The notes under the pieces were generated by a model that was not told the DNA's origin, made no database searches, and worked only from the letters and a program-made list of their open reading frames with translations. The position numbers were made by a program, and so were the translations under genes. Positions 25,415 through 33,524 of a DNA stretch of 57,743 bases are shown here, piece by piece. The DNA is from Bacteroidaceae bacterium (lineage in GTDB: Bacteria > Bacteroidota > Bacteroidia > Bacteroidales > Bacteroidaceae). The stretch lies in assembly GCA_016280855.1 (NCBI GenBank), contig JAEEHP010000249.1:1-57743 (forward strand). The letters are read 5' to 3'. Each line of letters starts with the position of its first letter. Within the stretch, counting starts at the first letter, position 1.

Positions 25415-25926
25415 TGTCAGCGTCAAATATGATTCAAGTAATCCGTGAAGCACACCCTTCCGACGTGCCTCAAATCATGCACGTTATGGAAGCCGCGAAG
25501 CAGATTATGCGGCAGTCCGGCAACCTGCATCAATGGGTTGCAGACTACCCGTCTGAGGACATTCTCATGGCCGATATGGAGCGCCACGGCGGCTTCGTCG
25601 TGGAGCAAGAGGGCAGGGTAGTAGCTTATTTCGCTTTCCTCCCGTCGCCCGATCCTACCTACGACAAGATCTACGAAGGTGCTTGGTTGGACGATGTGCA
25701 ACCCTACCATGTGGTTCACCGCATTGCCAGCTATCCTGACGTTCACGGTATCTTCGCCGCCATCATGGATTTCTGCTTCGCCCACGACCCCAATATCCGC
25801 ATCGACACCCATCGCGACAACTCCATCATGCAGCACAACCTCGTGAAGCACGGTTTTGCCTACTGCGGTATCATCTATATCGCTTCCGGCGATGAACGCC
25901 TGGCCTACCAGAGGATAGCCCCTTAG
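25414..25926 (+). CDS. GNAT family acetyltransferase
   Basis: The 170-residue protein matches the GNAT fold: an N-terminal strand and helix (MIQVIREAHPSDVPQIMHVM), GGFVVEQEGRVVAYFAF as beta2-beta4, and IRIDTHRDNSIMQHNLVKHG, the usual final motif in which Asn and the following helix contact acetyl-CoA. Similar proteins in Bacteroidales are annotated only as GNAT. The ATG at 25414 overlaps the preceding TGA, pointing to coupling; a later ATG at 25429 is possible. Substrate unknown. Confidence 0.85.
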   Translation: MSASNMIQVIREAHPSDVPQIMHVMEAAKQIMRQSGNLHQWVADYPSEDILMADMERHGGFVVEQEGRVVAYFAFLPSPDPTYDKIYEGAWLDDVQPYHVVHRIASYPDVHGIFAAIMDFCFAHDPNIRIDTHRDNSIMQHNLVKHGFAYCGIIYIASGDERLAYQRIAP

Positions 25927-25932
25927 TCGTTT

Positions 25933-26051
25933 TTCAACTTTCAACTTTAGCTTCGCTGACTTTAAATTTTCCGCTCGAGCTTGCTCGCTTCGACACTTCG
26001 AAGAACTTTCAACTTTCAACTTTCAACTCTCAACTTTCAACTTTCAACTTA
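25933..26051 (+). repeat. TTTCAAC direct repeats, copy 2
   Basis: Same composition as the tract at 25058-25202: TTTTCAACTTTCAACTTTAG, a GCTGACTTT stretch, then about seven TTTCAAC or TCTCAAC units running directly to the ATG at 26052. Confidence 0.75.
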
Positions 26052-26705
26052 ATGAAGATTATTCTTACGGGAGCCACAGGATATGTTGGCGAAGGCACCT
26101 TGCTCGAACTCCTTAAGGTCAAGGAAGTCGAGAAAGTGCTCTCCGTCAGTCGACGCACAACGGGCATCCACCACGAGAAGCTTGAGGAATACCTCGTCCC
26201 CGATTTTATGCAGCTGAAGGCGGGCGACGAGCATTTCAAGGGCTATGATGCCGTTTTCTTCATCGCCGGCATCACGTCGGTGGGCACACCGAAGGACATT
26301 TATGTACGTATCTCACAAGAGATACCCCTTCACTTTGCCGAAATCATGCCCGACAAAGAGCAGATGACCTTTATCTATCTTAGCGGCGCTGGGACTGACC
26401 CCAATGGCAGACAGTTCTGGCAGAAGGTGAAAGGCAAGACAGAGACAGACATCCAGACCATGGGCTACCGCCGCACCTTTGCCTTCCGGCCGGCCATTAT
26501 GCGGTGGAGCAGGGGGCAGCGGCATATTCAGGCGATGCAGTATGTTTTCATCTTGTTCTATCCCCTCGTTCGTCTGTTGGGGCAGGGCAACAACATGAGA
26601 GAGATAGCCCTCTCGCAGCTCGTCCTTGTCCGCGACGGCTACCATAAGTTTACCATCAATCCCAGAGACATCGTGACGCTCGCCAAGCAATTTCATAAAG
26701 ATTGA
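26052..26705 (+). CDS. NAD(P)-binding Rossmann-fold protein
   Basis: The 217-residue protein starts MKIILTGATGYVGEGTLLEL, the dinucleotide-binding GxxGxxG of NAD(P)H-binding, atypical short-chain reductases. Further features are the strand VFFIAGITSVG, YLSGAGTDPNGRQFWQKVKG where a Lys replaces the usual YxxxK arrangement, and FAFRPAIMRW. It is similar in layout to YbjT/oxidoreductase-HTATIP2-like proteins. No substrate can be told. A ZIP transporter gene follows 44 bases downstream. Confidence 0.85.
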   Translation: MKIILTGATGYVGEGTLLELLKVKEVEKVLSVSRRTTGIHHEKLEEYLVPDFMQLKAGDEHFKGYDAVFFIAGITSVGTPKDIYVRISQEIPLHFAEIMPDKEQMTFIYLSGAGTDPNGRQFWQKVKGKTETDIQTMGYRRTFAFRPAIMRWSRGQRHIQAMQYVFILFYPLVRLLGQGNNMREIALSQLVLVRDGYHKFTINPRDIVTLAKQFHKD

Positions 26706-26749
26706 CTGATCGTGCATTGCACGTATTCAACGAATAAGAAGGAGAACCA

Positions 26750-27529
26750 ATGACAACAATCGTGATAGGACTATTGCTTCCGCTGCTGGGCACTGTGCTG
26801 GGCTCAGCTTTTGTCTTTCTGATGAAGGACGAGATGTCCGTGCCGCTCCAGAAGTCCCTGCTGGGCTTTGCCTCAGGCGTGATGGTGGCAGCGTCGGTGT
26901 GGTCGCTGCTGATTCCTGCGATGGAGATGGAAGCCGGGAAAGGAGCTTGGGCGGTGTTCCCCGCTGCCGTAGGCTTCCTCTTGGGAATGGGCTTCCTGCT
27001 GATGATCGACGAACTGACCCCACACCTTCACATCGGAACAGACCAACCCGAGGGTATGCCCTCACGACTGTCGAAAACTGCCATGCTGACCCTTGCCGTC
27101 ACCATTCACAACCTGCCTGAGGGTATGGCTGTCGGCGTGGTGTTTGCCGGAGCTGAGAGCGGAGCCGCACAGATATCGTTAGCTGGTGCCGTAGCCGTGG
27201 CGCTGGGTATCGCCATTCAGAACGTCCCCGAAGGTGCCATCATCTCCATGCCGATGCGAGCCGCCGGCAACAGCCGATGGCGCTCTTTCCTCATTGGTTC
27301 TTTAAGCGGAGCCGTAGAACCCATTGGAGCCCTTGCCGTCCTTCTCCTCGCATCATTCTTAACACCCGTGCTGCCCTACATGCTCGCCTTCGCTGCTGGG
27401 GCGATGTTCTATGTGGTGGTTGAGGAACTGATCCCCGAGGCCTCCAACGGACAGCACAGCAACCTCAGCACCATCGGCTTTGCCATAGGCTTCGTGCTCA
27501 TGATGACGCTTGATGTGGTGATGGGCTAA
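26750..27529 (+). CDS. ZIP family divalent metal transporter
   Basis: The 259-residue membrane protein has about eight hydrophobic segments. The ZIP metal-site motifs are present: TIHNLPEGMAVGV (about 118-130) in helix 4 and IQNVPEGAIISMP (about 154-166) in helix 5, the latter with Gln-Asn-Val in place of His. This is the ZupT-like class, importing zinc and other divalent ions across the inner membrane. It has the GufA-like additions GLLLPLLGTVLGSAFVFLM at the start and FAAGAMFYVVVEELIPE near the end. The ATG at 26750 follows the Rossmann gene closely with GGAGAA upstream. Confidence 0.93.
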   Translation: MTTIVIGLLLPLLGTVLGSAFVFLMKDEMSVPLQKSLLGFASGVMVAASVWSLLIPAMEMEAGKGAWAVFPAAVGFLLGMGFLLMIDELTPHLHIGTDQPEGMPSRLSKTAMLTLAVTIHNLPEGMAVGVVFAGAESGAAQISLAGAVAVALGIAIQNVPEGAIISMPMRAAGNSRWRSFLIGSLSGAVEPIGALAVLLLASFLTPVLPYMLAFAAGAMFYVVVEELIPEASNGQHSNLSTIGFAIGFVLMMTLDVVMG

Positions 27530-27573
27530 GCCGAGAAGAAATTTAGTAGTAACATGATTTGGAAAATACCACT

Positions 27574-28152
27574 ATGACTGAAATGGAGAAAATGAAGGCT
27601 GGGCTCGAATACACCTATGCCGATGAAGAACTGATAGCACGCAAGACACAGGCGATACAATGGTGTGAGGAATACAATGCCATTGACGGCAGGGATTTTC
27701 AAGCTCAGTACGACTATCTGAAAAAAATGTTGGGCAGCGTCGGTGAACGAGTATGGATAGCCAAGACCTTCTGTTGCGACTGCGGCAAAAACATCTTTAT
27801 CGGCAATGACTTCACCGGCAATTTCAACCTGACTATACTCGACATCCGAGAAGTATATATCGGAAACCATGTAATGATTGGCCCCAACACGCTCATTACC
27901 ACCGTCGGTCATCCGCTTTCTCCAAAAGCCAGACGTGACTATATGGCCATAGCTGAACCTGTGCGGATTGGTAACGATGTGTGGATTGGAGGCAACGTAA
28001 CCATATTGCCAGGTATAACGATCGGCAACAATGTTGTAATAGCTGCTGGAGCCGTGGTCACAAAGGACGTGCCTGACAACTCCCTTGTAGGGGGGATTCC
28101 GGCTAAACTGATTAAGAAACTTGATAATGATATTGAAGGGCAACCAATATAG
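27574..28152 (+). CDS. Maltose/galactoside-type O-acetyltransferase
   Basis: The 192-residue protein is a LacA/Maa/NodL-type sugar acetyltransferase of the left-handed beta-helix class. It has the N-terminal cap ([20 protein letters not shown]), hexapeptide repeats ([47 protein letters not shown]) and the catalytic histidine in TTVGHPL. The substrate is a sugar hydroxyl, not identifiable here. The ATG at 27574 is taken in preference to a TTG at 27559. It is followed at once by repeat copy 2. Confidence 0.93.
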   Translation: MTEMEKMKAGLEYTYADEELIARKTQAIQWCEEYNAIDGRDFQAQYDYLKKMLGSVGERVWIAKTFCCDCGKNIFIGNDFTGNFNLTILDIREVYIGNHVMIGPNTLITTVGHPLSPKARRDYMAIAEPVRIGNDVWIGGNVTILPGITIGNNVVIAAGAVVTKDVPDNSLVGGIPAKLIKKLDNDIEGQPI

Positions 28153-28322
28153 CACTTGGCACACTTCTTCTTTTTAAACAACGCGCTCGACCTTGGTCGC
28201 TTCACACTTGAAGAATTATACGAATTAAACGAATATTAGCTGGCATCGTGTCTATAAGAAGATACGACTATAGGACAAGAAAAAATTAGTCTAATTTGTA
28301 AAATTCGTTGTCTTATAAAACA
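28148..28322 (-). repeat. Dispersed intergenic repeat, copy 2 (inverted)
   Basis: Reverse complement of the element at 23947-24105, sharing the same ordered blocks, with an extra segment near TATAGCACTTGGC of about 30 bases. It starts inside the last codons of the acetyltransferase gene. Confidence 0.75.
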
Positions 28323-28624
28323 TTCTCTGTGCTTACTGATATATCATTGCTTATTGAAGAATGAGGAAGATGGCTTCCATGGGCGCAAACGCTTCAAGAC
28401 AAGGTGTTCCTCAAATGTCATTTTTTGCTATTTTGCGCCTTCAACGAAGTACTTGTCATAAGCGCTTATTGGCTTTATGATGCTCATAATGAGCCTAATG
28501 TCAATTTTCGTTGTTCATTTTGGATTTCTCCCAAAAATTTTTTGTCGATTTTTGCCTATGCCTACACTTTTCGTTATAAGCAGAATATTTTCAATCGGTT
28601 ATCTGTGGTGTAGGTTGCGATTAT

Positions 28625-29046
28625 GCTTACACTTGCCTACACTTCGTTGGTGAAAAGTAAAACAAGTTGTTTTACCATAGGTCAGCTGGGTGTGAGAGAC
28701 GATTTGACCAACTGTTTGAAGGTAAAACAACTTGTTTTACTTTTCGGCGGTTGGTCGTCGTTCGGTGAGCATCTGGTTGTCTCGATGAATTTGCTTAATC
28801 CATACTGCAGCCATGTCCATATATGCGTTTACTGTTGATTTCGTTAATGATAATGTTAGTGTTTTTACATAAGTTTTTGTGAGTATAATCTATGCGTGAC
28901 AACACATCAGAACAGCTATAATTGCAAACTTTTACATTGTAAGGTCAAATATTGGGCTAAATAGTGTAAGCTAGTGTAAGCATAATCGTACCTTACACCT
29001 ATAATTATCCACTATTAAACAGGCATTTACGGCAAGAAGTGTAAGC
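28625..29046. repeat. Scattered AGTGTAAGC repeats
   Basis: AGTGTAAGC occurs at 28963-28971, 28973-28981 and 29038-29046, and its complement at 28625-28633. Shorter relatives (TACACTT, CCTTACACC) lie nearby. Confidence 0.6.
28652..28745. repeat. Two inverted copies of a palindromic GTAAAACAA motif
   Basis: The perfect palindromes at 28657-28675 and 28722-28740 each have 9-base arms GTAAAACAA and TTGTTTTAC around one base. Flanking bases (GAAAA on one side, C on the other) are also shared in inverted orientation, so the second copy is the reverse complement of the first over about 25 bases. Confidence 0.8.
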
Positions 29047-29201
29047 ATACACAAAATTCAATACTTTCAATTCGCAAATATTCTATCACCATTCTTTTAC
29101 ATTGACAGTTGTTGTCAAAATATATCCACTCCTGCTTAACTGATAAATATACTTTAAAATGATGTCTAAGAATGGTTTTCGTCAAGCACGTGAGAAACAA
29201 A

Positions 29202-29233
29202 GAACCCCTCGGGGTTCAATTCCCGAAGGGTTC
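29202..29233 (-). terminator. Terminator of ssrA
   Basis: The arms GAACCCTTCGGG and CCCGAGGGGTTC (minus strand) pair over 12 bp with one G-U, and the minus strand continues TTTGTTTCT. The hairpin starts 7 bases after the mature 3' end of tmRNA. Confidence 0.8.
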
Positions 29234-29240
29234 ATGTGAG

Positions 29241-29637
29241 TGGAGCTGGAGGGAATTGAACCCTCGTCCAAACAGGGACATCCTGTGCTTTCTACACGCT
29301 TATTCCAGACTAAGTTTTCGAGCAGCGGCAAGACCTGGACCACCAGCCGGTGCCTTATCCTCTAAAAGCTTCACCCTCGGCGCGAGGCCACCGACGGCTA
29401 TCCCCAATTTGGCTGCACCACTTGACCAGAGCGCTTTGGGGCGTGGAGCCTCTGAGTGATGTCTCGTCTCAGCACCTGGTGCCGAGATAGGTTGATCTAC
29501 TATACTTCAATCAAGCAGCGAGAGCGTAACGAGTTTCGCCAGATAATTGTTGAAGACCTTGGATTAAAGAGAGCGATCAGCGACTCTCTGCGTGCTTACA
29601 CAACATCTCATCCTGCTGTCAAATCCATGTCAGCCCC
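29241..29637 (-). ncRNA. ssrA: Transfer-messenger RNA
   Basis: tmRNA rescues stalled ribosomes. The 5' end GGGGCTG (29637-29631) pairs with CAGCTCC near the 3' end to form the acceptor stem, followed by discriminator A at 29241; CCA is not encoded. The T arm reads GAGGGTTCAATTCCCTC. The tag frame on the minus strand at 29540-29511 encodes GETRYALAA and stops, with GGC as the likely resume codon. A TACCTTTG element at 29667-29660 gives a transcript with a short 5' leader to be removed by RNase P. The length of about 397 bases is normal for the group. SmpB is not in the window. Confidence 0.95.
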
Positions 29638-29659
29638 GATGACTTGCGATTAGCGGCCG

Positions 29660-29667
29660 CAAAGGTA
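29660..29667 (-). promoter_or_regulatory. Promoter -7 element of ssrA
   Basis: The minus strand reads TACCTTTG 23 bases before the mature tmRNA 5' end. Confidence 0.65.
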
Positions 29668-29857
29668 GGTAAAAAAGTGAAAAGCGGAAAAGGAAAAGCG
29701 GAAAAAATTCGTCGAAAAGTGCAAAAAGAGGGTAAAACGAGAAAAAAGTGCGATGAAATGCGTTTTTTTTGCGTTTCTTGACAATAAATCGGGACTTTTT
29801 CAGTTCTTATAATAAATAACATGCATACGCAAAGAAGAAATTGAAAATTCAGATACA

Positions 29858-32419
29858 ATGAAAAAGATAGCTATCCTTTTGTTTTTTGCCGTTGTCGCCG
29901 TCCGGCCCGCAGCGGCACAGTCGATGACTGACCAGCAGCTGGTCAACTACGTCATGCAAGAGAAAGAGAAGGGAACAGACCAACAGGTCATCGTGTCGAA
30001 CCTTATGAAACGCGGCGTCACCGTAGAGCAGCTGCGGCGCGTCAAGAAGAAGGTAGAGGCCGAGCAGAAGCAGCTCGGCGCCACTGACCTTACAGGCAAG
30101 AACGCGCAGCAGAGCCGCAACCGCCTGCGTAATCAGCGTGAAATCAGTAACGACGAACGCCAGAAGCGCGACAACTACATGATCCGCTCCCAACGCGAGG
30201 ACATGGACTACCGCTACATGACGCGTCAGCAACGTCAGCAGATGATAGAGGAGGAGAGCGAGTACTTCGACCTCGACTCACTCGAGTACTACAGCCAGCA
30301 GATTCCCAAGGATCAGCAGGTCTATGGACGAGACATCTTCAACCAGAAGAACCTCTCGTTCGAACCCAACCAGAACATGGCTACGCCGATGAACTATCGA
30401 CTTGGTGCTGGCGACGTGGTAATTATCGATGTGTGGGGAGCTTCCCAGGAGACGTTCACAGAGACCGTTTCTCCCGACGGCACCATCACCCTTGCCGGCA
30501 TCGGCCCCGTCAACCTCGGTGGCCTGTCGGTCAGCGCCGCTACGGCACGCCTGAGGTCACGGTTGGGTGAGTTCTACAGCGACTGTCGCGTCAGCCTCAG
30601 CGTTGGCGAGACGCGATCCATCGTCGTGCAGGTCCTGGGCGATGTCGTCATGCCAGGTACCTTCACCCTCAGCAGTCTATCCTCAGCCTTCAACGCCCTG
30701 TACGCCGCTGGCGGCATCAGCGAGATCGGTACGCTGCGCGACATCAAGGTGTACCGCGGCGGACGCATCATCTCGCGCATCGATGTCTATGATTACCTCA
30801 CTAAGGGCGACAGTCGTGGCGACGTTCGCCTGCAGGACAACGACGTCATCATCGTGGGTAACTACGAATGTCTCGTTGAGGTACGTGGTAAGGTCAAGCG
30901 CCCCATGTTCTACGAGATGAAGAAGTCCGAGAGCGTCCAGCGTGTGCTGGAACTCGCAGGCGGTTTCTCTGGCGATGCCTACACCAAGAGCGTTCGCCTC
31001 GTTCGCAAGGCGGGCGACGAATATTCGATTCACAATATTGAGGAGTTCGAGATGAACGGCTTCACGCTGGCCGACGGCGACTCCATCTTCGTCGATAGCG
31101 TCATTCCTCGTTTCCGCAATATGGTGGAGGTGCGTGGCGCCGTGATGCACCCGGGTATGTTCCAAATGGACAAGGTGCAGAGCGTTCGCGAGTTGATTAA
31201 CGCCGCAGAAGGGCTTCGTGAGGATGCCTTCACGGAGCGTGCTGTCATGCACCGCGAGAAGGACGACCTCACTCTCGAGATGGTCAGTATAGATATAAAA
31301 GGTATCGTTGAAGGCAGTACCGCCGACGTGGCATTGAAGAAGAACGACGTCCTCTACATCCCCAGCAAGGTTGATCTGCAGGGCGAGCAGACCCTCCGCA
31401 TCAACGGCGAAGTCAACTACCCCGGCACCTATCAGTTTGCTGAGAACACCACTGTCAAGGACCTCATCCTGCAAGCCGGCGGTCTGACACGGGCTGCCTC
31501 GACCGCTAAGATTGATGTCTTCCGTCGCAACTATGTCCCTGATGCCAAGAAGACCTCTATGGACCTGGCGCAGATTTTTACTTTTAATTTGGCTAACGGC
31601 TTCATCATTGAGGACACAGCCTTCGTCCTGCAGCCCTTCGACGAGGTGCAGGTGCGTAAGAGCCCCACCTATGCCGAGCAGCAGAATGTGCGCATTTCCG
31701 GTGCCGTCAACTTTGAGGGTGAGTATGCGATGACGAACCGTGAGTTCCACCTCAGCGACCTCATCAAGATTGCCGGCGGCCTCTCGGAAGTGGCTTATGC
31801 CAAGGGCTCCCGTCTCATCCGCCAGATGACTCCCGAAGAACGCGAACAGCGCGAAGCTGCACTCCGCACTTCACAGATTGCCCTCTACGAGCAAGCTTTG
31901 GAGGGCGACAAGAACTTCGACATGGCACGTGCCGACTCGTTGCTGGACATGAAGATGAACCTCGGCAACAACTACAACGTTGCCATAAACCTCGAGGAAG
32001 CCCTGAAAAATCCTGGAGGCACTGAGGATATTACCCTCCGCGCCAATGACCAACTCATCGTGCCTAAACTCTCCAACACCGTTAAGATCTCGGGTGAGGT
32101 CATGTATCCCATTTCCGTGAACTATAAGGAAGGTGCAAATCTCAGCTACTACATCAACAGCGCCGGCGGTTACAGTAAGAAGGCCAGTAAGAAGCAGACA
32201 TACGCCATCTACATGAATGGCTCGGTCGATAAGCTCGGACGACGGGCTGGCAGCAAACACATTGAACCGGGCTGCGAAATCGTCATCCCGACGAAACCGA
32301 AGAAGGAAGGTATGTCAATGGCTGAGATCTCCGTGCTCGGTACCTCGGCTGCCAGCTTGACGACGATGGTTGTAGCCCTCGTCAACCTGCTGAATTCAAA
32401 TGGCTCAAATGGCAAATGA
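29858..32419 (+). CDS. Multi-SLBB polysaccharide export protein
   Basis: The 853-residue protein is the outer-membrane or periplasmic export component of a capsule or exopolysaccharide system. After a signal peptide (IAILLFFAVVAVRPAAAQ) and a charged helical region comes a Poly_export domain (YRLGAGDVVIIDVWG, about residue 177). Six SLBB repeats follow, starting VQVLGDVVMPGTF, VEVRGKVKRPMF, VEVRGAVMHPGMF, LRINGEVNYPGTY, VRISGAVNFEGEY and VKISGEVMYPISV. The end holds a hydrophobic stretch (SLTTMVVALVNLL). Bacteroidetes systems commonly use such long proteins in place of a short Wza. It is the first gene of the locus; I found no convincing promoter in 29668-29857. Confidence 0.93.
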   Translation: MKKIAILLFFAVVAVRPAAAQSMTDQQLVNYVMQEKEKGTDQQVIVSNLMKRGVTVEQLRRVKKKVEAEQKQLGATDLTGKNAQQSRNRLRNQREISNDERQKRDNYMIRSQREDMDYRYMTRQQRQQMIEEESEYFDLDSLEYYSQQIPKDQQVYGRDIFNQKNLSFEPNQNMATPMNYRLGAGDVVIIDVWGASQETFTETVSPDGTITLAGIGPVNLGGLSVSAATARLRSRLGEFYSDCRVSLSVGETRSIVVQVLGDVVMPGTFTLSSLSSAFNALYAAGGISEIGTLRDIKVYRGGRIISRIDVYDYLTKGDSRGDVRLQDNDVIIVGNYECLVEVRGKVKRPMFYEMKKSESVQRVLELAGGFSGDAYTKSVRLVRKAGDEYSIHNIEEFEMNGFTLADGDSIFVDSVIPRFRNMVEVRGAVMHPGMFQMDKVQSVRELINAAEGLREDAFTERAVMHREKDDLTLEMVSIDIKGIVEGSTADVALKKNDVLYIPSKVDLQGEQTLRINGEVNYPGTYQFAENTTVKDLILQAGGLTRAASTAKIDVFRRNYVPDAKKTSMDLAQIFTFNLANGFIIEDTAFVLQPFDEVQVRKSPTYAEQQNVRISGAVNFEGEYAMTNREFHLSDLIKIAGGLSEVAYAKGSRLIRQMTPEEREQREAALRTSQIALYEQALEGDKNFDMARADSLLDMKMNLGNNYNVAINLEEALKNPGGTEDITLRANDQLIVPKLSNTVKISGEVMYPISVNYKEGANLSYYINSAGGYSKKASKKQTYAIYMNGSVDKLGRRAGSKHIEPGCEIVIPTKPKKEGMSMAEISVLGTSAASLTTMVVALVNLLNSNGSNGK

Positions 32420-32442
32420 CAAACGACTAAAGACAAAGGCAA

Positions 32443-33501
32443 ATGGAAAATCGCAAGAAGCATAACATAGACATTGTCGGGATTGTACGCAACCTGTGGA
32501 GCAACAAACGGCTTTTCTTCAAGGTGTGGGTAGGGACGTTCGTCCTCTCGTGCATCTGGATCCTGCCCCAGCCACGCTACTACACCACCGAGGTGTCCAT
32601 CGCTCCTGAGTCGGGCGAGAACGCTTCCGCAGGCAGTCTGGCGACATTGGCCGCCAATTTCGGATTGAACATCGGACAGGGAGCCACTGATGCCATATAC
32701 CCGCAGCTCTATCCCGACCTGATGGGGTCAACGGACTTCCTCGTCGGACTGCTCGACATTAAAGTGACCACCCTCGAGGGCGACATCAGCACAGACTATT
32801 ATACTTATCTTCGTAACTACCAGAAGAAAAACTACCTGACGTATCCTTTTTCATGGCTGCGCAGACAGATCACCAACTTCTTCAAGAAACCAGAGTCAGA
32901 AGACGTAGGCAAGGGAGGCAAACGATTCGATCCCTTCCGACTCAGCGAGTCAACCACAAAGGTGCTGAAGGGAATTCAGAATGACGTGGCTTGCACCTAC
33001 AGCCGAACGACGAATGTCGTGACGATCAGCGTCACCGATCAGGACCCCCTGGTGTGTGCGACGTTGGCCGACAGCATCAAGGAACACCTGCAGGATTACA
33101 TCACCGACTACCGCACGAAGAAGGCACGCATCGACTATGAGTACTACAAGCAGCTTACGAAGGAGGCGAAGACGCAGTACGAGCAGATCAGCCGTGAGTA
33201 TGCTCGATATGCTGACACCCACCAGAACGTCTTCTTGCAGACGGTCAAGACCAAGCTCACCGACATGGAATACGAGATGCAGATGAAGCACGAGATCTAC
33301 ACCGCCATGAATACCCGAGAACAAAGCGCCCTTGCTGACTTGCAGGCAAGGACGCCTGTATTCACCACGCTGACCAATGCCACCGTGCCCATCAAACCCG
33401 CAGGTCCCAAGCGCATGATCTTTGTGGCGGCGATGCTCTTCCTGGCCACCATCGGCACAATCGTATATCTCTATCGCCGCGAGTTGCGCGAATGGTTCTA
33501 A
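32443..33501 (+). CDS. Wzz-type chain length regulator without kinase domain
   Basis: The 352-residue inner membrane protein has two membrane segments, near 26-42 (FKVWVGTFVLSCIWILP) and near the C terminus (IFVAAMLFLATIGTIVYLY, about 325-343), with a periplasmic coiled-coil region between. A proline-containing segment (PIKPAGPKRM) precedes the second membrane helix, as in Wzz proteins. There is no Walker motif, so it is not a kinase. Together with the SLBB exporter 24 bases upstream it should set polymer length and link polymerisation to export. Confidence 0.9.
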   Translation: MENRKKHNIDIVGIVRNLWSNKRLFFKVWVGTFVLSCIWILPQPRYYTTEVSIAPESGENASAGSLATLAANFGLNIGQGATDAIYPQLYPDLMGSTDFLVGLLDIKVTTLEGDISTDYYTYLRNYQKKNYLTYPFSWLRRQITNFFKKPESEDVGKGGKRFDPFRLSESTTKVLKGIQNDVACTYSRTTNVVTISVTDQDPLVCATLADSIKEHLQDYITDYRTKKARIDYEYYKQLTKEAKTQYEQISREYARYADTHQNVFLQTVKTKLTDMEYEMQMKHEIYTAMNTREQSALADLQARTPVFTTLTNATVPIKPAGPKRMIFVAAMLFLATIGTIVYLYRRELREWF

Positions 33502-33524
33502 ATTAAAGAAGGAGGCGCACCGGC

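Larger units (their letters stand above)
28153..29201. other. Gene-free, repeat-rich 1-kb gap upstream of the ssrA terminator
   Basis: No frame here looks coding: the longest translate palindromic repeats or have a cysteine- and phenylalanine-rich composition unlike the neighbours. It contains repeat copy 2, two inverted copies of a 25-base palindromic motif (28652-28745), and four copies of AGTGTAAGC or its complement between 28625 and 29046. It is AT-rich and may be the decayed remains of an integrated element next to tmRNA. Confidence 0.6.

Noticed and set aside
28404..28838. Two open frames of 69 and 71 codons between the acetyltransferase and ssrA
   Set aside because: They translate the palindromic repeats and have compositions rich in Cys, Phe and Ser with no ribosome site or promoter; I treat them as chance frames.
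29172..29653. Frames of 95 and 65 codons opposite ssrA
   Set aside because: They lie on the antisense strand of tmRNA, whose structure and tag are clear.
29777..29813. TTGACA and TATAAT-like words before the SLBB gene
   Set aside because: The spacing is about 25 bases and Bacteroidetes do not use the sigma-70 consensus in that form.
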